From Prorocentrum cordatum (Eukaryota; Sar; Dinophyceae; Prorocentrales; Prorocentraceae), in the NCBI GenBank assembly GCA_963575745.1, contig CAUYUJ010003603.1:465640-529639 (forward strand): a stretch of DNA of 64,000 nucleotides, in the 5' to 3' direction. Positions within the stretch are counted from its first letter, which is position 1, and each line of letters starts with the position of its first letter. The notes beneath the pieces were generated by a model. The model was not told the origin of the DNA. It made no database searches and was given only the letters and a program-made list of their open reading frames with translations. Shown here in pieces: positions 49,986 through 61,129 of this stretch. The position numbers and the translations under genes were made by a program.

Positions 49986-51048
49986 TCAGTCCGAATCGGA
50001 CGGCAGGAACTCGACTCGATCATCCCTAGCTGCCCGAACTGTCATCTCCACGAGCTTCTTCGTACAGTTGCTGTAGAACCGCGAGTTGTCATTCAGCTCG
50101 TGAGCGCCGTCGTTCCGGGTGGTGTGGTCCGTCGCCGAGTTCATCTCGTCGATGAGGGTGGAATTTGGTCGGGGCCGCTCGCGCCCCAGCGCTGCGATGA
50201 TGCGAGCGGAGATGTTCGAGCTCACCAACGTTCTCTTGTTTGATTCCTCGCGCTCCCAATGTCAATGGAAGGTATTCGCGACTACGGCTCGGCCCACCAT
50301 CAAGGCGTAGGCGGCCACAGGGAAGTCGAAGAATGGCGCGCAATCGCCTGGCACTAGCACCATGAACTAGACGTTCCTCATCACTCACATGAGAACGAGA
50401 TGGGCGACTGCGTGTGCCACGAAATTCGCCTCGAACACCTCCTTCGACTGCCTCCCGTTGACGAGCCTGTCACGCCCTGTAGTCTCGCGCACCATGGTGC
50501 ACCATTCTCGGGCGGGAGGGTGGATCAGCAGCGCCCCGTTGTGCTTGATGCTCAGCACGAGCTTGCGCGCCCAGGCCATGCCAGCCAGCGCGCAGACGTC
50601 CTCTGATTCGCCCCTCCCGTACAGTCAACCTGCATAGTAAGGATGGGCAGACTTCCCACCAGGTACCCCTTGGCATCCTTGCCTCTTCGGTCTATCCTTG
50701 GCCGGTTTCGTTGGCCGCGCCCCGCACGAAAATCTTCGAAATTGGTTTCCAAGGCCCTTTCATCCTTATCGCGCATCCTTATCTTCTACGGTCGAACCCG
50801 TGGATTTGGCGGCCTGTCTTTTCCATCCAATGGGAGACCACGCCGCTGCCACTGAACATATCCACGGCGTCCATGGTGCGCGGCTCCGACCAGAACTGCA
50901 TCGTCAACCCATTGGCAGTGTTGATGACCTCGCTGCCCGAGGCCTCGCCGGGCAACTTTGCAGCGACCGCCTTCATCTCGAAGGCGCAGAGGGCGCCCGT
51001 GCGCTGGGGCGCGGCTGGCCGCTTCCTGGCAGCGGCGGGCCGCTTCAT
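49986..51048 (-). pseudogene. Decayed cytosine-5-methyltransferase-like gene
   Basis: ATG at 51046-51048 opens MKRPAAARKRPAAPQR (a common style for dinoflagellate proteins), then VDMFSGSGVVSHWME, which fits the SAM-binding motif I of C5 methyltransferases. The frame stops at 50779, but similar coding continues in other frames: a block around GALLIHPPAREWCTMV at the motif IV position (catalytic Cys not in the expected place), KEVFEANFVAHAVAHLV, and an end ELNDNSRFYSNCTKKLVEM down to 49986. At least three frame changes, so not functional as read. The reading of the family is inference. Confidence 0.5.
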
Positions 51049-51149
51049 GACTGAAGGTACGGCGGGGTGGCGATATCAGCGCCGGTCTACGGCACAAGCG
51101 ACATTTGATCATACTTAAATTGCTACGGATGACACTTACGTAGGAGCTC

Positions 51150-51280
51150 ATGGAATTCATCGGGATCTCATCGGAAACTCACAGGGAGCTCATCGGGATC
51201 TCATCGGAGCTGCGACACCGCAACACGCGAGAAACTCATCGGAACTCATCGTGGTCCCATCGGAATATCATCGCACATTC
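51150..51280. repeat. ATCGGAA/CATCGGGA minisatellite, copy 2
   Basis: GGGATCTCATCGGAAACTCA-type units, like those at 49480-49575. Confidence 0.7.
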
Positions 51281-51420
51281 ATTCGACAACCACCCTAAGT
51301 CCACCCCCCTTCTTCACCGTGGCCATCTCGGCCTCCGCACAACTCGTTGCGGCGATGGCCCAAGCCCCAGACAATATCCGTCACTTAGCGACTGTGCCCG
51401 CTTGTGGGCCTCAGGTCCAC

Positions 51421-51534
51421 TTCGGCACGCGCTTCACACGTTTCGTTGCCACATGTTGGGCGTCACCAACGGCCCAGTGCCAGCGCCTGCATGGAGGCTT
51501 CAAGTCCTGTTCGGCAAACCCCTCACACGGTTCG
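51421..51534 (+). repeat. Single diverged monomer of the 90-bp satellite
   Basis: TTCACACGTTTCGTTGCC, CCCAGTGCC, GCGCCTGCATG and CCCCTCACACGGTTCG occur in the same order and at about the same spacing as in the 12664-14672 satellite, but with many changes. It is alone. Confidence 0.7.
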
Positions 51535-51692
51535 CGCGCTTGATCTGTGGTCGGCGGAATAAGCGCGAAGGTGCATTGTGGATCCGACGTTGAAGGATCG
51601 GGAACGCATGAGGGCAAAGGAGTTGCGTTTCGATCGTTTCGGGGTCGAGCGTGCTCCGTGCGAGGGCGACGGTCTGACTACGAGATGGGGCC

Positions 51693-53413
51693 TTAAAAAA
51701 ACGCCGATGGACAATCGCCATCTCCCCCCTGCAGGGACACGCGTTCGAACAGCCTCCGTTCCAACGAAGACATGTGCACGCTCGATGCCGCCACGGCTGC
51801 TGGTAAATCAAGTGGTTCATCCAGGAACGTCGCATTCGCCAAAGGATTCCCGTGCTTCGCAGAGCGCCGCACGAGGTGCACTAGGAAATGACCATCAGAC
51901 AACTTTGGGACTTCTGCCTCGCCGATGAAAAAGCTATGTTGGATGCACAAGTCGAGCATCAAGGCCGCAGTCGCTATATCGATTATGCCGGGTGCTGCTT
52001 TCAATATTTGCATTAATGCCAAGAGGTTATTGCATGTTTCAGAGAGCACGAATCCACGCATCATACGATCACCAGACTTCTAACACAACTAAAACGCCCA
52101 TGGGAGCAAAGCGTTGGTTTCGGACCCCAATGTTTTGAGCATCGGGTATTCACGCGAGCCGATCATGTTTAGACTTAGTTCTTGGGCCCTGTAGTTTTGG
52201 GGCACGTCGTTGTCGTCGTACCAATCTTGTAGTATGCGTGAAAGTAATTCCAACGCTGTGGGGACCGAAACAGCTTGAGGCCCGATGGCCTCGAACAAGC
52301 TTGCATAAATTAGCGCCCATCTGATCGCAGCAAAACAACGGGAGGGGACACCCAGATACAAAACATGAAGTACATCCAATGCGAGCGTACGGGCTGGTGA
52401 CGTATACAGGTCTGGCGAAAACACAGGGTTGCGATTGAGCAAGGGGTCCATGCACGTCTGGCCATGCCAGGTCGATCGCCAAAAACTAGCGAGACGAGGC
52501 AGCGCGGCAACTGAGAGGTCGCCGACGTCGCACAATTGTGGGGACGGGGTCAATCGATCACCAGCCTTCAGGCCCAGCGAAGGCACGTCCCTCATGAGAG
52601 GTCGCCTTCGGATACCGTTGTGCCATATGTCCCAAAACAGCACCCTTCGACGCAATTATTGCGGTTGCCTGCTTCAGTTGATAAGAATACTACGTGCTCG
52701 AGCTGTTGACACTGCCTCTCATACTCATGCAGCTCGGATGTCTGGCCCCAGAGGTCCCCATCGAGATCCACATAATCATGCGCATGCATGTTTTCCAACA
52801 GCGTGTGGCACATGAAGCACGGATGAAATGTATTACCCAGCCCTCGCAGGCCGAACGTCACATATTGTTTCATTAGATCGCCTTTGATCCAAAACAGCAC
52901 GCCCTTCCTGAGAGGCTGACCTGCCAAGTCCCCCCTCCAATCCCCTGGAAGCCACGGGAATCCGTAATGTTGAGTCGACGGATATCGGCCTCGAACAATC
53001 GCGCGCACGAACTATAAAATCGGTAGCATTATGGGATAATGCGCATACCATCCTCGACAACCGCACCGACAGGCCTCGGATTTCCCCAAGAATGCGACAG
53101 AATGCCTCCGTGACTGCGGCAGCAGATGGAAAAATATACTTAACAACGAATCTGCCTTTCCAGTTCGATCGGTCCTGGTAAATCGGATCCCGTCGGCATA
53201 CAGCGCGAACGGAAGCGGTTGTTCTGGCGCGCGCACGGACCCCAGGGTGCCATTGATAAATGTCAGTCTATTCTTGCAATTCATCGTCGTTTTCCAAAAC
53301 CTCGGGTGCCAGAGACGGTGTATTATCACTTTCATGTTGCAACGACTCATGCAATGTCCACGTTGGGATACGTTTTGTCGTCCGACCGACGCCCTTGATG
53401 TGAATTGGAACAT
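51693..53413 (-). pseudogene. Decayed dinoflagellate transposase-like gene
   Basis: Four collinear pieces on the minus strand. 53413-53012 holds a possible DGIRFTR and CRCGCRGWYAHYPIM. 53008-52592 continues in the same frame after a TAG (FPWLPGDWRG, LFWIKGDLMKQYVTFG, PCFMCHT). 52655-52089 follows a frameshift (LALDVLHVLYLGVPSRCFAA). 52064-51693 continues in frame after two stops (HLVRRSAKHGNPLANATFLDE). I know this order from unnamed dinoflagellate proteins that recall Plavaka/KDZ-type transposases (D-x-x-H-x-L-x-LG motif). The transposase link is inference. Stops and a frameshift make it non-functional as read. Confidence 0.55.
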
Positions 53414-54184
53414 TCATCCAATAGAATTCGTTTTCTTATTTTCTGGGGATCACAGAGTTCATGTGTTTATGGAAGTACCAGTTCCGCTTTTGGGGCGCAT
53501 GGCAAGATCACACACGCCACCTTCACATCCAGCCTCGCGTGCGAAACAACTTGACGCATGCATCTTTAGTTGTCATCTGTTTGGAAGACGCGTACATTGC
53601 AATAAAGTATTTGAGCAAATCCTCCCCTGCCTGTTTTCGCCTTGCTGCCCTCAATCGTTGCGCAAGCCAATCTCTGCCCCAATCTTCGCCCCAACATTGT
53701 CGATCTATGTTTGCTGAGGGCGGGTTGGAGCTCCGATGACACGTTTCGTTTCAAAATCAGAGGCACACTTTCGAGCCACACAGGCTACGGACAGTTGCGC
53801 CTCGCCGAGGTGCAGGCGCTTTTTTTTGCAGGGTGGGGGGGGGCCCTAAAACACAGGGCCCAGCAGGGCTCTGTAGGGTGTGGGTGTCAGACGCGGTGGG
53901 GGCTGCCGGCGCGTGTTTTTGTAGGGGGGGGTCTCTAGAACAGAGGGTCCAGCAGGGGGCGCGGGCGGATCGGGCGGGTGGGACATTAACGTACAGTGGG
54001 AGCCCATGCCAAGAAACAACCCGCTTTCCTCCAGGGTGCCTTGGGCTTCTTGGGTTTCGATGGTTTTGCTGTGGAGAGCCCTGTGTTCCCGTCCTGGGGT
54101 CTCAGGGTTGGGCTTCTTGTGGAAGATTTCTTGTGGATCGGCCCCCACTGTGTGACGGATGACCGAGTCAGCACACAGATTTTA
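53414..54184. other. Non-coding stretch
   Basis: A 50-bp duplicated phrase (AACACAGGGCCCAGCAGGG and AACAGAGGGTCCAGCAGGG, near 53851 and 53938) is the only structure noticed. Confidence 0.4.
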
Positions 54185-54300
54185 GCGGGCGGGTCGGGTC
54201 GGGCGAGCGGACCCTAATTTGTTCGAAAGGGACGCGCGGCGGACAGGTACTTGGTTGGCGGGCCAGCGGGCGGCGGGTCGGGCGGGCGGGGAATGAAAGA
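54185..54300. repeat. GGGCGGGTCGGGCGG-type GC-rich repeat
   Basis: Short G-rich units; possible quadruplex. No gene. Confidence 0.5.
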
Positions 54301-55719
54301 AGTACGCAAATTCGAAGCGGCACGCGCTCGCCCTAACGAACCAGTCGGGTCAAGCGGGCGGACCTTGACGGCCTCGATACGTGGTCGTTCCCGGCGCCAG
54401 GGTGCGAGGGGGAAGCCAGGCTTCCCGAGCTGCACCTGTGTTGTTCGGTAACCCCGAGACCTGAAAAAGACGACGGCGGCTTTTCGTCCGACGTTTTCTG
54501 GTCTGGGGTCCCCAGCGGCTTGCAAGCACGACGCACGGCACGTTTTTCTGCACGAACGTTGGGGTAGAGAGTTCTAGGGCGCTACACGTTTAACGCAACA
54601 ATAAGATTCGTTTGACTTATCATTGTTTGCATGTCAGGCGTATGCATGCAAGCAATGAGGTCAAGCGCTGATCGAATAAGTGCTTGAGAGGCTTGGTGGG
54701 CAGAGACACTAAGACAGTTGCATGCCTGAATCAGAAGTGTCGGGCGCTCTTGGCGCAGCAGAGCGAGAACAATGGAGGTTTCTTGATGCAGCCTGTGGAT
54801 ATGGGAGCGGCGCCTTAGATCAGAAATTTCGCGATTGTAAGCATGAGCCTGCTTGTGCATTCGGTTGGACTTGCGTGATCATTACGATGGCACGGTGTTG
54901 CGAACCACGTGGACCTGTCCGCGAAGAGGCGCGCGCGAGAGCGTTCGTGCGCGAGTGTGATACGGTGGGGGCGTTCGTTAAGGAATGTGCCCAGCAGGCT
55001 GCAGACCCTGGAGGATTCCTGATCTGATGAAGGCGGCGGTGATATCCATGGCCGATCCACGATTGGAGTTCCACTGGCTTGCAGACCCTGGAATATGTAT
55101 CTAAGGGTTCCTTATCAAATGCCCCCACCGTAGCTGGCGCACCATGATATACGCAGCAAGTTGGCCGCATACCTCAAATGGCACAGCAGGAGGCATGGAT
55201 CCCACAGAGAGAGCATGCGCATGACTGGCTGTACCAGCACACGATATTCGTACGCAAGGCGACACCATGGTAACGTCGGTGTGACGGTAACCGATGTCAT
55301 GATCATCGTCGTTGTTGCATTGGCAGCACTGCATTGGGACAGCATTCGGCACGGTAGGGCTTCGCACGGATGAGCGCGCAAGCGTATTGTTTGTGATTTG
55401 TTCGGTTGTGATTCAGGTGCGGCATGGTTGGTTTGACATCCGTATGAGTTGGCGCGCACAACACGGATAGAAGTCACGACATGGTTAGAGTTAGTGTTTG
55501 AGGGTGCGGCACGTTTGGCGAATGAAATCCAGCCGTTTGCGGCAAACCCCGCCACCGTGCTTGCTCAACAGCGCAGCAGGAAGGAGACTGAGTGTAGGAA
55601 CAGCGGGTCGTGAACTGGACCTCGCCTTCGTTCGCGCGGTAGTGGGAAGGTCGAGTTCATTGCAGTCCAGTAACTAAGCGGTCTGAATTGAGGCGATCCG
55701 TGAACTCGACCTCATCTTC
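54301..55719. other. Non-coding stretch of more even base composition
   Basis: Less GC-biased than its flanks. The longest ORFs (54722-55027 plus; 55115-55555 minus) have ordinary composition but no motif I recognise, so I do not call them genes. Confidence 0.35.
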
Positions 55720-55789
55720 GACGAGGAGGGGGAGGAGGAGGAGGACGAGGAGGAGGACAGGAGGAGGACAGGAGGAGAAGGCACCTTAT

Positions 55790-57040
55790 GGGATTCTCTG
55801 GAGGCCTCTTTGGAACCTGCTGGGGTCCTCTTGGGGGCCTGCTGGTGGCCTCGTGGGGCTTTTGGGGTGCATCTTGGGGCATGTTGGGCCGTCTCAGTGG
55901 GCGTTTGGCACGTCTGACGCCTGCGGAGGTCGTCCTGGGGAGCCTCCTTGTGCCGTCGGGGCCGTCGCGCTGCCCTCTTGGGGCGCTTCAAGGCCGTCTT
56001 GAGGACCTCTTGGGAGGCTCTTGGGCGATGTTGGGGGGGCCCTTGAGCAGACGTGGGGCTCCCTTCGGGGGCGGCGTCATGGGCTCTGTTGAGCCGATGT
56101 CGGGTCCTCGTTGGGAGCCGGATGGGCTATACTGGAGTAATTTTGGAGGCCTTTTGGGCCTCATTGGACGGTCGGGCACCCACGCTGGTGAGAATTGCCA
56201 AACCATGTGCGCACGTGAGGGAACTCGATGCATCTTGGGGCCTATTGGGCCGTCTTAGGGTGGTCTTGGCCCGCCTGGCGCCTTCGGAGGCCGTCCTGGG
56301 GGGCTCTCTGGGCCGTCGTGGTGTCCTTCTGGTGCGCTGTGGGGCCGTCTTGGGGCCCTCTTGGAAGGCTCTTGGGCAGTCTTGGGGTACTGTTTGGGCC
56401 GACCTGGGGCCATCCGTGAGCCTCATGGGCTGCCTCGGAGCTCTCTTGGGGGTCTCGTAGGCCGCCCGGGGCGGTCGGAAACCAACGCAGGCCGGAACCT
56501 CAAGTCTCTCAGTCCTTTCAAAGCCTGTGGAGCATCAAGCGTCGCCTCCTCGGAAGCCTCTTCGGGGCCTCTTGGGCCGTCTTAAGGGTCTCGTGGCCCG
56601 CCTGGCGCACTCGTAGGCGGCCGTCCCAGGGGGCCGTCTGTGCCCTCTTGGAGCGCTTTATGGCCGTCTTGGAGCCCTCTTGGAAGGCTTTTGGGCGATC
56701 TTGGGGTCCTCGTGGGCTGACTCGGGGCCCTCTGGGGGAGCCTCATGGTCCTCGTGGGCTGACTGGGGGCCCTCTGGGGGAGCCTCATGGGCCGTATTGG
56801 AGCTATCTTGTAGGCCTCTTGCGTCACCTTGTACGGTCTGAAACCCTAAGGGGTGAGAACCTCCAAATCTTTCGAACGCCTGAGGGGCATCAATGCTATT
56901 TGCCTCCTCGGGCTCTCCTGGAGGGCCTCTCGGAGCCCTCTCCGGCCGATTTGTAAGCCTCTCGAGCCGTCTTGAGGCCGGGACCTTCTTGAGCTGTTTT
57001 GGGCCTTTTTGCGCCGTCTTGATGTTATTTTGGTTGTCTT
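55790..57040. repeat. TTGGGG array with 10-11-bp period, three blocks with spacers
   Basis: Three blocks of TTGGGGCCTC-type units, with spacers near 56465-56530 (GGTCGGAAACC, CCTCAAGTC, CCTTTCAAAG) and 56826-56895 (GGTCTGAAACCC, CCTCCAAATCTTTCGAACG). The spacers share the order GTCGGAAA ... CCTC-AAATCTTTC-AA with those of other arrays. Confidence 0.85.
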
Positions 57041-57365
57041 AGATGCGATCTCGGAGGCCACGATGGCCTTCTACAGGCCGAACAGAGCGTTGGAAGCCAC
57101 GCCCAACATGGGCGAGTTTCGAACAACGCGCGCTTGTGGGAAGGGTCCCTGGGAAACCTTCCAGACAAAAGAAAAGCATTATACACGCCCACTCCGTGCA
57201 GGCACGTTGGCGGATTTCTGTTCATGTTTATATTCGAGGTGTTTGACCATACCTAGTTCAATACAACGACTAGTGACTAATGAACGAATGGAGTTGGTCA
57301 GTTCGGGAGCATGGGCCAGACGGGGAACCAAATGAAAGCAACAATGCGCATGCCATCTCTTCAAC
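57041..57365. other. Non-coding stretch, possible intron end
   Basis: No gene. The last bases (CTTCAACTTGCAG, near 57359-57371) look like a pyrimidine tract with AG acceptor next to the following coding segment. Confidence 0.4.
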
Positions 57366-57900
57366 TTGCAGGCCTTGTCTGCGAAGTTGCAGCCGGAGAT
57401 TCCACGGTTGAAGCAGTTGGTGCAGGAGCGTGCCACAGAGGTCGGGGAGAACGCGAAGGCTTTCGTATGCTTAGAACTCGAGGATGTCGCAAAGAGTCTC
57501 AGGCAAGTCATGGCAGAGGACGAGGCGGAGTTGATGTTGGAGTGGAACGCCACAGTCGATGCGAATCTACCTCCGATGTCGGTCATCTTGTCAGGCTGTA
57601 TGTCCCCAATCATTATGTCCACGGCGCTCCTGAATCACACCCTGCAGTTCTTCATGCTCTTCTTGCCGGTCGCTGTGCTTTGCGTTGCAGCGATGATCAA
57701 CGACCATGGGGCCCAGATTTGCGTCATTCCGACATTGAAGATTTGGCTGTGGGTTGGCGGCACTTTGTCAATCTTGCTTTGCTTGACCCACGGGGCGATG
57801 GCGGCACGCATCTATCTCGGCCAGAGGGCGATCTCTAAGAAAGCTGAGGACTCCGTGCTGCGGAAGGGGGGCAGGGGGCATGGCAGCAGGAGCAGCGTCG
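57366..57900 (+). CDS. Two-helix membrane protein, probable exon
   Basis: The frame is entered without an ATG next to a possible splice acceptor. Residues (from 57366) about 9-60 are a charged helix likely to coil (RLKQLVQERATEVGENAKAF). FFMLFLPVAVLCVAAMI (95-111) and IWLWVGGTLSILLCLTHGAM (126-145) are two hydrophobic segments, with a short polar loop. After KKAEDSVLRKGG the reading becomes G-rich and then enters a MITE, so the end (58088) is not the true C-terminus. I do not recognise the family. A single exon of an intron-containing gene is the simplest view. Confidence 0.5.
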
Positions 57901-57989
57901 GCATCAGCAGAGTACCAATTTTGCAGACGGGGGCGGTAGAGGAGGACGACGGCTGGGGATTGGGCCAAAGGAATTGTTCAGAAGCCAGG

Positions 57990-58154
57990 CGAAGGCTGGC
58001 AAACCCGTGGCTGCTAAAACGGAGCTCCGGGAAATTGTGTTTCTCTTCCGGGCAGCAGCCTGTTTACCAGTTGGTGCGCAGAGCTTGATTCCGGGAATCC
58101 GTTTTTTTCTTGCCGGGAAGACCGTTTTAGCAGCCACGGATTTGCCAGCCCTCG
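57990..58154. mobile_element. MITE-like element with 33-bp terminal inverted repeats
   Basis: CGAAGGCTGGCAAACCCGTG (57990 on, continuing to 58022) and its reverse complement (58122-58154) differ at 2 of 33 positions. Inside are CTCCGGGAA and TTCCGGG-type partial inverted repeats. No coding. It forms the end of the frame of the membrane protein above, so it either inserted there or was captured. Confidence 0.85.
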
Positions 58155-60025
58155 CCCAGCTCCGAGCCAAAGGAGATGTGCAAGGCTTGACCGGAAGACT
58201 CATCAAGTGATGATCGGGCCGAACGAAAGGGGGTTATAGGGAAAGGGGGGTTACGAAGCCTGCTGCATGCAGCTGCTTTCAGCCCCACCGAGGGGCCCAT
58301 TCCTCGATGCATGGCCGCCTCCGGCGCCGGGAGGCGCTGGGAAAATCAGCTACGCGAGCTGGTTCTCAAACCCCCCCTCTGCTATCCCCCCTTTCGCCCG
58401 GCCCCAGAGGAGCAGAGGCGGCGGGAGGGGAACGGGGGCAGAGAGAGGCACACGACGGGAACCGGGCGGGCAGAGGTGGCAGCCCCCAGCGGCACGCCAG
58501 TGGGGGAGCGCCGCGCCCCTTTCGGCCCTCCTCCTCGGGTGCCCCGGGGGTAAGGAGAACAGCTGGAGAGGGCGGAGGACGAGGCCGCAGTGAGCGGCCC
58601 AGGAGGCGGCCGCGACCAGAGGCCGGCGCTCAGGTGGGGCACGTCCGAGTGTTTGTCGGGGCTTGCAGTGCGCCCGGGTGCTGGGCGTGTGCCTCATGCG
58701 TTTGAGTTCTTGGCCTCACAGCTCTGCGCTCGCGTTGGTTCCAGGGGATGTGCCTCAATTTCGTGCCAGACGGATCTGTGTGGGGTTCCAGAGAGTCGGC
58801 GACTACAAAGGGTCTGGTTGCGCCGGGATGTGGTTTGCGATCGGCACCGTTGGGGCCTGGGGGGGCACGACATTGTCCTCGTCGGGCCTCCTCGGGGCGC
58901 GGGAGAGCTCTATGGAGGTCCCCGCGCGCCCCCTAGGGTGCCCCCCAGGATGTTCCCCAGGGGAAAGGGGTCGTCGTCTCCTCCTCGGCGGCAAGGGGCG
59001 GAGGGCGGCGGAAGCAGAAGCTGCGCCTCCAAGAGGTGGCAACATGTTTGAGGTGCAGGGTTGCTGCAGTCGGCCACGTGTACCTGAACCCCGATGGCCG
59101 ACGTGAAGCGCTGTTCCGTGCGGTTGGCGCAGTCCTTCGTCGGCGTCAGCGGTCTGTCAAGAGGGCGCCCGCTGGCTCGCATCAGGGACGACGCGTGGCG
59201 CTGGGCAGCGTCGGCCAATCGAAATTCGCTCGACGGCGGCGTGCAGTGAGACCAAGGGGGTCGACAAGCGAACAGCCTGCCAGAACCACCTCAAGGATTA
59301 CGTGCACAAGAGCAGGCGGACGTGCAGGGTCACCGGGGTGGGGAGGACCCTGCGTCCCGCGCGTCGCATCGGGCCCATGGATCTTCACGGATCGATGAGG
59401 GTCGAGACGCTTTACCGCACTACAGGAGGATGCGAGATTTTCACGGCGTCACACGGTTTTTCTCATCGTCGGATCTCAGGGGAGGAGGAGCCCCGAGGAT
59501 GGCTTTTCTCTTTGCCGGGCCGCAGTTCTGCCCTGCATGAGGCCAACCGGGCCCTGCGCATGGCGACCGCACCCTGCTTGAGCTCTGCAGCTGTGGTAGT
59601 CGCGCCGTACCCGGGACGTCCCAGAACTCTGCGACGGCTCGGATCGGGCGAGCGGGCCTCCGAGAGGAGACCCCTTTTTGCCTTGCGGCCCCTGTACCAG
59701 GGCTCGGACGTACCAGGAGCCACGGCGTCCGCTTACGATCGGCGGCCTGGTTCAGAGATGCGCGCGCACCTGGTCTGTCCAGCATCGTGGTGCCTGGGAC
59801 GCTCCGAGGGCCCACCAGGCTCGAGACTGGGACGTACCGTTCCGGGGTCGGCACTGGTGGCTCGTCCCTTCTCGCGGGGGCCCCCCGTCCCCCCTAGAAG
59901 GAGCTGGACGCGCTCATGGAGACCGGGCCGCCGGACGTCGCCGTTCCCGCGCCGTCGTCGCAGGAAGTCTTCATGCGGGGGCGCTCAGCGTCTCCGCCGC
60001 CTTCGCCGTCGTCCTTCGGCCACGC
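58155..60025. other. GC-rich stretch without a supportable gene
   Basis: Many overlapping ORFs. The segment around 59093 (MADVKRCSVRLAQSF) and one around 59900 (ELDALMETGPPDVAVPAP) have protein-like composition, but frames do not connect and no motif is recognised. Confidence 0.3.
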
Positions 60026-60176
60026 GCAGAGGGGGGCAGGTGGAGGGGGGAAGGCTTCTCAGAAGCACCCTTGCTTCTTAGAAGGCGCGGGCCGTGTTTG
60101 TAGATGTAAGGCCGGCGCCTTCTAAGAAGCGGCCTCCTTCTAAGAAGCCTTCTCCCTTCCCCCTGCCCCCCTCCGC
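60026..60176. mobile_element. Foldback (MITE-like) element with ~67-bp arms
   Basis: The left arm (60026-60093, AGGGGGGCAGG...GGCTTCTCAGAAG...CTTCTTAGAAGGCGC) pairs with the right arm (60110-60176) with a modest number of mismatches, around a 16-base loop. Inner palindromic steps CTTCTTAGAAG/CTTCTAAGAAG recur. A diverged relative is at 32905-33050. Confidence 0.8.
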
Positions 60177-60379
60177 ACGCCACCAAGTCCTCTTCGCCGT
60201 CGTCGCGGTCGTCGGGGTCGTGGCGGTGGCCGTCGTCGGCGTCGCGGTCGAAGGCACCCCGCGGCCGCCCGCCCGCGAGCGGCGGCGGCCAGCTGCTGCC
60301 CGGCCGCCCGCCGATTGCAGCGGCCGGCGGCGGGCCGATCGCGGCGGATCGTCGCGGCGGGCGTGGCGATGGTCTGCGC

Positions 60380-60660
60380 CTCGTCCTCCTCTTCCTCCTC
60401 CTCCTCCTCCTCCTCCTGTCCCATTTCCTCCTCATCCTATCCCTTCTCCCCCCCTCCTATCCCTCCTCCACTCGGACGGGGCTAGCACAAGGAAACATCC
60501 GTTCTGGAACGCTCTGAGAAGACCGCGGCACCCGATACATTTCCAAGGGATTCTCGACTTATCCGTACCCGATGTTGTCCTCGTGCTAAGTAATTTCTTA
60601 TTACGTTCCTCCTCCTCCTCCTCCTCATCCTCCTCCTCATTCTCCTCCTCATCCTCCTAT
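60380..60660. repeat. CCT/CTC-rich runs
   Basis: Three CTC/CCT runs (about 60388-60425, 60606-60630 and 60632-60660) flank a non-repetitive 170-bp stretch. Confidence 0.7.
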
Positions 60661-60719
60661 CCTTCGACTCGTTCATTATGTCTCGTGCGTGCCTGGTGAA
60701 TGGCACTCCCACCTTGTTG

Positions 60720-60774
60720 TCGATAGCTCTTGCTATCGATGGGTTGCACGCTGCATTCAACACGCAGCGTGCAA
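60720..60774. other. Two adjacent perfect hairpins
   Basis: TCGATAGC-TCTT-GCTATCGA (60720-60739) is followed after four bases by TTGCACGCTG (60744-60753) pairing with CAGCGTGCAA (60765-60774) around 11 bases. Both stems are perfect. Confidence 0.75.
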
Positions 60775-61129
60775 GTGGGTCAACAAGGCCTGGAGCTGCC
60801 CGTCTCGCCTTTCACGCTCGTCTTCGAGCCCAGGCCATCCGCTCTGCCGCCGCCCGTGAATTAATCGCGATCAGGTCAAGGACGGATTGACATTGTTGCC
60901 CTCTTCTCGTCTCTTGCTCTTTTGCGCCTACCCTCGTCTCTTTCTCATGTCTGGTCATGGCTCCTCCTTATCCAGAACCCATTTCTCTGCAGCATGTATT
61001 CGTGTTCTTCTTATCTTAACGGCTTCGCCCTCTGCCGCCGGCCCCCTCTATTACTATTGCGAGCGGCTGCGTGGATAGCGCCGTGGTTGCTTCTCGTGGC
61101 AGGATTCTCGGCAGCGTCTGCGGGTCATT
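60775..61129. other. Non-coding stretch
   Basis: Nothing recognised; the composition is less biased, with C/T-rich phrases. Confidence 0.35.

Noticed and set aside
54722-55555. ORFs of about 100 and 146 codons
   Set aside because: Ordinary composition but no recognisable family and no start or splice context.
59302-60081. 259-codon ORF
   Set aside because: No motif, Arg/Pro-biased end, overlaps equally long ORFs in other frames.
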